The notes under the pieces are model-generated. The model was not told the origin of the DNA, made no database searches, and worked only from the letters and a program-made list of their open reading frames with translations. The position numbers were made by a program, and so were the translations under genes. DNA of 19,215 nt from JBQTIQ01 sp052387955 (GTDB taxonomy: Bacteria; Actinomycetota; Acidimicrobiia; Acidimicrobiales; JACDCH01), in assembly GCA_052387955.1 (NCBI GenBank), contig JBQTIQ010000003.1, forward strand, positions 1 to 19,215, written 5' to 3'. How positions within the stretch are numbered: position 1 is the first letter of the stretch; each line of letters starts with the position of its first letter. This document shows, one piece after another, positions 13,422-19,215 of the stretch.

Positions 13422-14686
13422 CCGTCGTCCTCTCGTCGGGCGAGCTTGCCGGCCACCAGCCGACGCAGGGCCGCCGCCGCCGACGGCACCGGGAGGCGGT
13501 CAAGGACCTCGTCGAAGAAGCCGGTCACGACCAACCGCTCGGCCACCGGTGTGGGCACGCCCCGGCTCTCGAGGTAGAAGCGCTGGTCGTCGTCGATCGG
13601 GCCGACGGCCGAGGCGTGGCTACAGCGCACGTCGTTGTTCTCGATCTCGAGGTTGGGGACCGACTCGGCCCAGGCGTGCTCGGACAGCTTGATGTTGCGG
13701 TTGGTCTGGAAGGCATTGGTCCCCCGGGCCTGCTTCCGCACCCGGATCATCCCGGTGTACACGCTGCGGCTGCGGCCCCCGACCGCCCCCTTGAACAGCA
13801 GGTTCGAGGTGGTGTCCGGGGCGGCGTGGTCCTGGAAGGTGCGGAAGTCGAGCGTCTGGTGGCCCTCCCCGAAGTAGACCGAGATCAGGTCTCCGGTGGC
13901 GCCCCGCCCGACGAGGCGGCAGTCGGTGCGTTGGCGGGCGTAGTCGCCCCCGAAGCCGGCGCCCCCCGACAGGAAGGTGGCGTCGGCCTCGACCTCGGAC
14001 ACCTGCGAGGCGATGTGCCAGGCGTCGAGGCCGAGGTCCTGGGCCCCGAGCACGCTGAGGCGGGCGCCCCTCTCGACGGCGATCGCCGCCACCGGAACGC
14101 TCAGCACCCGGGCACCGGGGGCGGAGGTGTGGATGTCGACGACGGTGGCCTGGCTGTCGGCCCCGGCCTGCACCACCAACCGAGGGAACACGGCCAGGCC
14201 CGAACGGTCGCTGTAGTGCACCACCACGATGGGCCGGTCGATCACCGCTCCGGGGGGGATGCGCACCACGATCGGGTCGGCGCAGAACGCCTCGTTCAGG
14301 GCCACGAAGGCGTCGTGGGGTTCATCGCCCAGCACTGCGCCATAGGCGTCGGGATCGTTGAGGGGGCCGATCAGCAGCCCCGGCTCGGAGGCGTCGACAT
14401 AGGCGATCCGGCCGTTGACCACCACCACCACCGCGGCCCGGTCGGGTACCGAGTCGGCCTCGGCCAGGATGGCATCGGGGATGGCCGTCACGGGGGTGGG
14501 ATCGGGATCGGGCCGGAAGGCGTCGAGGTCGAGCTCGGCCACCCGGCTGTAGCGCCACACCTCTTCCTCGGGGGACGGCAGGGGCATGGCCAGGGCGCGC
14601 TCGGCCGCCGCCGTCCGGCGCTCTTGGAGCCATCCCGGCCCCGGGAGGGCGCGGGCGGCATCGACGGTGAACGTTGCTTCGCTCAT
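13418..14686 (-). CDS. sufD: SufD, Fe-S cluster assembly scaffold subunit
   Basis: The 422-residue protein matches SufD, which pairs with SufB on a SufC dimer. The N-terminal helical part (about 1-110) contains LPSPEEEVWRYSRV. The central beta-helix runs from about 150 to 350. The C-terminal conserved core includes RNIKLSEHAWAESVPNLEIENNDV in two adjacent blocks, followed by the signature CSHASAVGPIDDDQRFYLESRG, whose His corresponds by family to the functional histidine of SufD. The ATG at 14686 is preceded by AGGAGA about four bases upstream, one of the few clear Shine-Dalgarno sequences here, and follows the sufB stop by 44 bases. The open frame extends 30 codons further, but overlaps the end of sufB and is not conserved. 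Confidence 0.94.
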   Translation of the reverse strand: MSEATFTVDAARALPGPGWLQERRTAAAERALAMPLPSPEEEVWRYSRVAELDLDAFRPDPDPTPVTAIPDAILAEADSVPDRAAVVVVVNGRIAYVDASEPGLLIGPLNDPDAYGAVLGDEPHDAFVALNEAFCADPIVVRIPPGAVIDRPIVVVHYSDRSGLAVFPRLVVQAGADSQATVVDIHTSAPGARVLSVPVAAIAVERGARLSVLGAQDLGLDAWHIASQVSEVEADATFLSGGAGFGGDYARQRTDCRLVGRGATGDLISVYFGEGHQTLDFRTFQDHAAPDTTSNLLFKGAVGGRSRSVYTGMIRVRKQARGTNAFQTNRNIKLSEHAWAESVPNLEIENNDVRCSHASAVGPIDDDQRFYLESRGVPTPVAERLVVTGFFDEVLDRLPVPSAAAALRRLVAGKLARREDDG

Positions 14687-14730
14687 GTTCTCCTGGAGAA
14701 CTGGCCCGGCTTTCGAGAGGCCGGCGGCAG

Positions 14731-16134
14731 TCAGCCGACCGAGCCCTCCATCTGGAGCTCGATCAACCGGCTCCACTCGACCGCGTACTCCATGGGGAGG
14801 GTGCGGGTCACGGGCTCGATGAAGCCGTTGACGATCATGCCCATGGCCTGCTCCTGGGAGAGGCCCCGGCTCATCAGGTAGAAGAGCTGCTCGTCGGCGA
14901 TCTTCGAGACGGTGGCCTCGTGGCCGACGACGGCATCACGAGCGCCGACCTCCATGTAGGGGAAGGTGTCGCTGACCGAGTTCTCGTCGAGGATCAGGGC
15001 GTCGCACTGGACGTGGCTCTTGCAACCGTAGGCGTCGTCCTCGATGCGCACCAGGCCACGGTACGACGTGCGCCCGCCGTCCTTGGAGATCGACTTGGAC
15101 ACGATCTTCGAGGTGGTCTCGGGGGCGGCGTGGACCATCTTGGCGCCGGCGTCCTGATGCTGGCCGGGGCCGGCGTAGGCGACCGAGAGGACTTCGCCCG
15201 AGGCCTTGGGGCCGACCATGTACACCGCCGGGTACTTCATGGTCAGGCGTGACCCGATGTTGCCGTCGATCCACTCCATGTGGCCCTCGGCCTCGACCCG
15301 GGCACGCTTGGTCACCAAGTTGAAGACGTTGTTCGACCAGTTCTGGATCGTCGTGTACGTGACCCGGGCCGACGGCTTCACGATGATCTCGACCACGGCC
15401 GAGTGTAAGGAGTCGGTGGTGTACACCGGGGCCGAGCAGCCCTCGATGTAGTGCACCTGGCTGCCCTCGTCGGCGATGATCAGCGTGCGCTCGAACTGGC
15501 CCATGTTCTCGGCGTTGATCCGGAAGTAGGCCTGCAGGGGCATGTCGACGTTGACGCCGGGGGGGACGTAGATGAACGAGCCACCGCTCCACACCGACGA
15601 GTTCAGGGCCGAGAACTTGTTGTCGTTGGCCGGGATGACCGAGGCCCAGTACTGCTTGACCAGCTCGGGGTACTCGCGCAGAGCCGTGTCCATGTCGCAG
15701 AAGATGACGCCCTTGGCCTCGAGGTCGGCCCGGTTGCGGTGGAAGACGACCTCGGACTCGTACTGGGCGGTGACGCCGGCCAGGTACTTGCGTTCGGCCT
15801 CGGGGATCCCGAGCTTCTCGTAGGTGGCCTTGATGGCGTCGGGGAGCTCGTCCCACTCGTCGACCTGCGACTTGGTCGGCTTGATGTAGTAGTAGATGTC
15901 GTCGAGGTAGATCTGGGACATGTCGCCGCCCCAGGTCGGCATCGGCCGCCGTTCGAACGCCCGGAGCGACTTCAGCCGGAAGTCCCGCATCCAGTCGGGC
16001 TCACCCTTCATCCACGACATCTCGCGGACGATGTCCTCGTTGAGGCCCTTCTTGGGCTTGAAGACGTAATCCTCGGTGTCGGACCAGCCGAGCTTGTAGC
16101 GGGAGAGGTCCAGGCCAAGGTCGGTGGTAGCCAT
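14731..16134 (-). CDS. sufB: SufB, Fe-S cluster assembly scaffold protein
   Basis: The 467-residue protein is SufB, the scaffold on which the nascent cluster is built. Recognisable blocks are the N-terminal DTEDYVFKPKKGLNEDIVRE, SSVWSGGSFIYVPPGV, RTLIIADEGSQVHYIEGCSAP, and the C-terminal HEATVSKIADEQLFYLMSRG with RLIELQMEGSVG at the end. As I recall for mycobacterial SufB, the cysteine equivalent to E. coli Cys405 is absent (the site reads ENSVSDTFPY), while a CKSHVQCDA pair lies upstream. There is no intein, unlike many mycobacterial sufB genes. The ATG at 16134 (MATTDLG) is favoured over the upstream in-frame start at 16155, which lies inside the operator palindrome. It heads the sufB-sufD-Rieske-sufC2 unit. 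Confidence 0.97.
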   Translation of the reverse strand: MATTDLGLDLSRYKLGWSDTEDYVFKPKKGLNEDIVREMSWMKGEPDWMRDFRLKSLRAFERRPMPTWGGDMSQIYLDDIYYYIKPTKSQVDEWDELPDAIKATYEKLGIPEAERKYLAGVTAQYESEVVFHRNRADLEAKGVIFCDMDTALREYPELVKQYWASVIPANDNKFSALNSSVWSGGSFIYVPPGVNVDMPLQAYFRINAENMGQFERTLIIADEGSQVHYIEGCSAPVYTTDSLHSAVVEIIVKPSARVTYTTIQNWSNNVFNLVTKRARVEAEGHMEWIDGNIGSRLTMKYPAVYMVGPKASGEVLSVAYAGPGQHQDAGAKMVHAAPETTSKIVSKSISKDGGRTSYRGLVRIEDDAYGCKSHVQCDALILDENSVSDTFPYMEVGARDAVVGHEATVSKIADEQLFYLMSRGLSQEQAMGMIVNGFIEPVTRTLPMEYAVEWSRLIELQMEGSVG

Positions 16135-16142
16135 CGGTGACC

Positions 16143-16172
16143 AGGCTATTTCCACTACGCGCGTAGGAACAA
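16143..16172 (-). promoter_or_regulatory. Predicted sufB promoter
   Basis: On the minus strand TTGTTC (16172-16167) and TAGCCT (16148-16143) are separated by 18 bases and fit -35 and -10 elements. The -10 is eight bases before the ATG, so the mRNA would have almost no leader. The palindromic operator occupies the spacer. Confidence 0.55.
16155..16166 (-). promoter_or_regulatory. Palindromic operator upstream of sufB
   Basis: CTACGCGCGTAG is a perfect 12-bp palindrome in the -35/-10 spacer. On the sufB strand it continues TG-GA-AATA, matching TG-CG-AATA after the sufC1 palindrome in the same orientation relative to the gene. The location is classic for a repressor. Confidence 0.65.
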
Positions 16173-16204
16173 CCCACCAGCTGGATTTCTGCCTGTTCGA
16201 GGCC

Positions 16205-16723
16205 CTAATCGAGGCGTCGGAGGCCGGCGGCGTACCGGGCCGCCCGCAGGACGTAGCTCTGCTTGGCCAGATCGATCATGCCGGCGTCGGCGGCGCCCTC
16301 CCGCACCTGGGCCGGGACCCCCAGGGCCAGCGCTCCGGGCGGCACGACGGTGCCGGCGGTGACCACCGCGTTGGCGCCGATCACCGCGCCCCGGCCCACG
16401 ACGGCGCGATGCAGCACGATCGCCCCGTTGCCCACCAGCGAGCCATCCTCGACGGTGCACCCCTCGAGGTGCACCAGGTGGCCGATGACGCAGTCGGCCC
16501 CGACGGTGGTGGGCACGCCGGCGGCGACGTGCAGGACCGACCCGTCCTGCACCGAGGTACGGGCGCCGACGGTGATGGGGCCATCGTCGGCCCGCAGGAC
16601 CGCCCCCGGCCACACCGATGCCCCGTCGCCCAGCACCACCGCACCGATCAGCACCGCGTCGGGATGCACGTACGCGCCCGGGTGGATGTCGGGCTCGACC
16701 CCATCGAGGGCGTAGATGGGCAC
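16205..16723 (-). CDS. Gamma-class carbonic anhydrase-like left-handed beta-helix protein
   Basis: The 172-residue protein shows the hexapeptide repeats of a left-handed beta-helix (for example GAYVHPDAVLIGAVVLGDGA and VEDGSLVGNGAIVL), with a C-terminal helix after about 140. It belongs to the gamma-carbonic anhydrase/YrdA-PaaY branch. His65 (DGSVLHV) and His82 (VIGHLV) occupy two zinc-ligand positions, but the third, five residues after His82, is Glu87. A histidine is instead present at 85. Carbonic anhydrase activity is therefore uncertain. The start is GTG at 16723, chosen because the conserved PIYALDG follows. TAGAAC is seven bases upstream. The frame is open far upstream, but only as antisense to the oligopeptidase gene. 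It ends 70 bases before the sufB start on the same strand. Confidence 0.9.
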   Translation of the reverse strand: MPIYALDGVEPDIHPGAYVHPDAVLIGAVVLGDGASVWPGAVLRADDGPITVGARTSVQDGSVLHVAAGVPTTVGADCVIGHLVHLEGCTVEDGSLVGNGAIVLHRAVVGRGAVIGANAVVTAGTVVPPGALALGVPAQVREGAADAGMIDLAKQSYVLRAARYAAGLRRLD

Positions 16724-16819
16724 GGGCCCCGTTCTAGCCGGCGACGAGGGGCCACGGCATTCCAAGCGCCGGGTGACGGCATCGGCCCAGAGCGCAGGAC
16801 ATGACCGTCGGGAGCGCCG

Positions 16820-16882
16820 AATGCGAGCGCCGGAGCGCCAGCGCAGGCGCGGCCAGGCCCGGCCTGCGTGGCCGGGGAACGC
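16820..16882 (+). repeat. Third copy of the dispersed intergenic repeat
   Basis: This 63-base copy matches 7812-7874 at 57 positions. Identity is complete over the first ATGCGAGCGCCGGAGCGCC and over the last 22 bases, which end CCGGGGAACGC. It ends 18 bases before the oligopeptidase ATG. A partial GGAGCGCCGA lies just upstream. Confidence 0.8.
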
Positions 16883-16900
16883 AGCTGGCAAAGTTGGCCT

Positions 16901-18973
16901 ATGCCTGGCACGCCGCCCGTCGCTAAGAAGGTCCCCCACGTGCGGACCGTGCACGGGGAGTCGGTGACCGACGACTACTACTGGCTCCTCGACCGTGACG
17001 ACCCCGACACGATCGCCTACCTCGAGGCCGAGAACGCCTGGACCGAGGCCGCCACCGCCCATCTGGCGCCGCTGCGCGACCGGCTCTTCGAGGAGATCAA
17101 GGCTCGGGTGCAGGAGACCGACCTGTCGGTGCCGGCCCGCAAGGGGCCGTGGTGGTACGTGAGCCGCACCCTCGAAGGCGCCCAGTACCCGGTGCTCTGC
17201 CGGCGGAGCAGCCCCGACGACGAACACGGCGAGCAAGTGCTCATCGACGGCAACACCCTCGCCGGCGACTCGCCGTACTTCGACCTCGGGGTGGCCGCCG
17301 TCAGCCCCGACCACCGACTGCTGGCGTTCTCCGTCGACCTCGAGGGCGACGAGCGCTACCACCTCCGGTTCAAGGACCTCGAGAGCGGGGAGCTGCTCGG
17401 CGACGAAGTCTCCCCCGTCGCTGCCGGCGGGGCCTGGGCCGGCGACAACACCACCTTCTTCTACGTCACCCTCGACGTCGCCAACCGCCCCCACCAGGTA
17501 TGGCGTCACCGGCTGGGCACCGCCGCAGCCGACGACGTGGTCGTCTTCGACGAGCCCGACGAGCGGTTCTTCGTGCACGTGGGGCTCACCCGCAGCGAGC
17601 ACTACCTGGTCGTGACCACCCAGTCGAAGCTGACCTCGGAGGTGAGGGTCCTGGCCGCCGACCGTCCCGACGGCGGTTTCGAGGTGATCGAGCCGCGCCG
17701 CCAGGGGGTCGAGTACCACGTCGACCACCAGGGCGACCGGTTCCTCGTGCTGTCCAACGACGGCCACGAGGACTTCGCCCTGCTGGCGGCCCCGCTCGAC
17801 TCGCCGGGACGGGCGTCGTGGCGTGAACTGTGGGCGCCGGGAGTCGGCACCCGCCTCGACGACGTCGAACCCTTCGCCGACCACCTCGTGGTGCACTTCC
17901 GGCGCGACGCCCTCACCGGCCTGCGGGTCATCCCCGTCGAGGACGGCGGCGAAGCATGGGACATCGAGTTCCCCGAACCGCTCTACACGGTCGCCCCCGG
18001 CAGCAACCTCGAGTACCACACCGGCACGTTCCGCCTCGGGTACCAGTCCCTGGTCACACCCTCCAGCGTCTACGACTACGACCTCGCCGAACGGGGCCTC
18101 ACGCTGCTCAAGCGCAGCCCGGTACTCGGCGGCTTCGAGGGCGCCGACTACGAACAGCGGCGGGAGTGGGCCATCGCCCCTGACGGCGAGCGCATCCCGA
18201 TCTCGCTGGTCCGACGGGTGGCGGGCATCGCCGAGGTCGGCCCCCGCCCCTGCCTCCTCTACGGCTACGGCAGCTACGAGCTGTCCATCGATCCCTACTT
18301 CTCGATCACCCGGCTGCCCCTGCTCGACCGGGGCGTCGTGTTCGCCATCGCCCATGTGCGAGGCGGGGGCGAAGGGGGCCGGCGGTGGTACGAGAACGGC
18401 AAGCTGCTGGCCAAACCGAACACGTTCGGGGACTTCGTCGCCGCCGCCGAGCACCTGTGCCGGGCCGGCATCACCGCCCCCGACCGCCTGGCCGCTCGCG
18501 GCGCCAGCGCCGGCGGCCTGCTCATGGGGGCGGTCGCCAACCTCGCTCCCCGCCAGTTCGCCGCCATCGTCGCCGAGGTGCCGTTCGTGGACGCCCTCAA
18601 CACGATCCTCGACCCCTCCTTACCCCTCACCGTCACCGAGTGGGAGGAATGGGGCAACCCCATCCAGTCCGAGGACGTCTACCGGTGCATGCGGGGCTAT
18701 TCCCCCTACGAGAACGTGGACGCCACCGACTACCCGGCCATCCTCGCCACCGCCGGCCTGAACGATCCCCGGGTCCTCTACCACGAACCGGCCAAATGGG
18801 TCGCCAAGCTGCGGGCGACGGCCACCGGCCCCCGGCCCGAACAGCTCGTGCTCAAGACCGAATTGGGCGCCGGTCACGGCGGCCTGTCGGGCCGCTACGA
18901 CGCCTGGCGGGACCAGGCCTTCGTGGTGGCCTTCGTCATCGACCTCCTCGGCGCCCCCCCGGAGCCGTACTAG
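16901..18973 (+). CDS. ptrB: Oligopeptidase B (S9A prolyl-oligopeptidase family)
   Basis: The 690-residue serine peptidase of clan SC cleaves oligopeptides, typically after Arg or Lys. The N-terminal segment contains VRTVHGESVTDDYYWLLDRDD. A seven-bladed propeller covers about 70-400, and the catalytic domain follows from about 420. The triad is Ser536 in GASAGG, Asp622 in GLNDPRV and His659 in GAGHGG. The EWEEWGNP block and WVAKLRA after the Asp are characteristic of oligopeptidase B rather than prolyl oligopeptidase. No signal peptide is present, so it is probably cytoplasmic. The ATG at 16901 is chosen over an in-frame start 11 codons upstream because a -10-like CAAAGT (16889-16894) lies six bases before it and the upstream codons overlap the intergenic repeat. 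Confidence 0.95.
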   Translation: MPGTPPVAKKVPHVRTVHGESVTDDYYWLLDRDDPDTIAYLEAENAWTEAATAHLAPLRDRLFEEIKARVQETDLSVPARKGPWWYVSRTLEGAQYPVLCRRSSPDDEHGEQVLIDGNTLAGDSPYFDLGVAAVSPDHRLLAFSVDLEGDERYHLRFKDLESGELLGDEVSPVAAGGAWAGDNTTFFYVTLDVANRPHQVWRHRLGTAAADDVVVFDEPDERFFVHVGLTRSEHYLVVTTQSKLTSEVRVLAADRPDGGFEVIEPRRQGVEYHVDHQGDRFLVLSNDGHEDFALLAAPLDSPGRASWRELWAPGVGTRLDDVEPFADHLVVHFRRDALTGLRVIPVEDGGEAWDIEFPEPLYTVAPGSNLEYHTGTFRLGYQSLVTPSSVYDYDLAERGLTLLKRSPVLGGFEGADYEQRREWAIAPDGERIPISLVRRVAGIAEVGPRPCLLYGYGSYELSIDPYFSITRLPLLDRGVVFAIAHVRGGGEGGRRWYENGKLLAKPNTFGDFVAAAEHLCRAGITAPDRLAARGASAGGLLMGAVANLAPRQFAAIVAEVPFVDALNTILDPSLPLTVTEWEEWGNPIQSEDVYRCMRGYSPYENVDATDYPAILATAGLNDPRVLYHEPAKWVAKLRATATGPRPEQLVLKTELGAGHGGLSGRYDAWRDQAFVVAFVIDLLGAPPEPY

Positions 18974-18975
18974 CT

Positions 18976-19014
18976 GTCTGCTGCGGGCGTCGCTTCGCTC
19001 CTGCCTCCGCAGAC
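18976..19014 (+). terminator. Imperfect hairpin after oligopeptidase B
   Basis: GTCTGC (18976-18981) pairs with GCAGAC (19009-19014), starting two bases after the stop codon. The 27-base interior contains further pairable GCGG/CCGC. No T-run follows. Confidence 0.4.
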
Positions 19015-19040
19015 TGTCGCCGGCGGCCTGGCGGCCGCGA

Positions 19041-19215
19041 CGGCGACCTGCGGCTCAGTCCGTCCGCAGGACCGTCACCCGCGGCCTGCGGCTCAGTCCG
19101 TCCGCAGGACCCCGTCGCCCGCGGCCTGCGGCTCAGTCCGTCCGCAGGACCCCGTCGCCCGCGGCCTGCGGCTCAGTCCGTCCGCAGGACCCCGTCGCCC
19201 GCGGCCTGCGGCTCA
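19041..19215. repeat. 40-bp tandem repeat array, each unit with a hairpin
   Basis: The word CCTGCGGCTCAGTCCGTC starts at 19085, 19125 and 19165, and its first 11 bases again at 19205 before the window ends. This gives an exact 40-base period; a diverged copy starts 38 bases earlier at 19047. Each unit contains CCTGCGG and CCGCAGG around a ten-base loop. There are no variable spacers, and 40 is not a multiple of three, so this is neither a CRISPR array nor an in-frame protein repeat. It continues past the window edge. Confidence 0.9.

Noticed and set aside
14731..16134. Intein in SufB
   Set aside because: Mycobacterial sufB often carries one, but this protein is 467 residues with continuous SufB sequence.
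13616..16140. Long plus-strand frames antisense to sufD and sufB
   Set aside because: They mirror codons of clearly recognised sufD and sufB and show only repetitive Gly/His/Val/Asp composition.
16724..18454. Very long upstream extension of the carbonic anhydrase-like frame on the minus strand (749 residues in total)
   Set aside because: It is antisense to oligopeptidase B, which has a complete catalytic triad and full-length homology. Only the last 172 residues show the beta-helix repeats.
19041..19215. Possible CRISPR array
   Set aside because: Units are contiguous and identical with no variable spacers, and no cas gene is seen.

Overview
The window is a stretch of very high-GC bacterial chromosome. 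It looks actinobacterial, and I infer the class Acidimicrobiia. The support is the G/C-rich third codon positions, the GTG and TTG starts, the Actinobacteria-style suf genes (SufS/SufU, a SufB close to the mycobacterial type but without an intein, a Rieske protein beside sufD), an actinobacterial TIGR03252-like HhH-GPD protein and a FadE-type acyl-CoA dehydrogenase. Most genes that head a transcript have a TANNNT-like -10 box only 6-8 nt before the start codon, which suggests leaderless mRNAs.

Layout. 1-626: no convincing gene. 627-1466 (+): HhH-GPD protein and a tiny Sm-like protein. 4387-1477 (-): acyl-CoA dehydrogenase, a membrane-anchored hypothetical protein, a small CxxC protein preceded by an unusual leader, and an alpha/beta-hydrolase whose nucleophile position is Gly. 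4462-5471 (+): metallo-beta-lactamase hydrolase overlapping an unknown gene. 7685-5556 (-): glycogen-debranching-type glucosidase. 7943-11083 (+): sufC1-sufS-sufU, then a broken TPR gene. 16134-11086 (-): sufB-sufD-Rieske-(37-codon ORF)-sufC2, then an L,D-transpeptidase and a pterin carbinolamine dehydratase. 16723-16205 (-): gamma-carbonic-anhydrase-like protein. 16901-18973 (+): oligopeptidase B. 18974-19215: hairpin and 40-bp tandem repeats running off the window.

The centre of the window is an iron-sulfur cluster assembly (SUF) locus split into two convergent transcription units. One carries the sulfur-mobilising pair SufS/SufU, the other the SufB/SufD scaffold with a Rieske-type [2Fe-2S] protein, and each has its own, clearly different SufC ATPase. 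Both promoters carry the same perfect palindrome, CTACG-NN-CGTAG, extended on the downstream side in both cases by TG-NN-AATA. No other full copy was seen in the window. I read it as the operator of an unidentified regulator, encoded elsewhere, that keeps the two halves together. This shared operator and the duplicated SufC are the most interesting observations here. Other oddities are a dispersed 63-bp intergenic repeat in front of both sufC1 and the oligopeptidase, a nearly perfect 16S-complementary Shine-Dalgarno in an otherwise leaderless-looking region, a 30-bp perfect palindrome, and two enzymes lacking a canonical catalytic or metal-binding residue.
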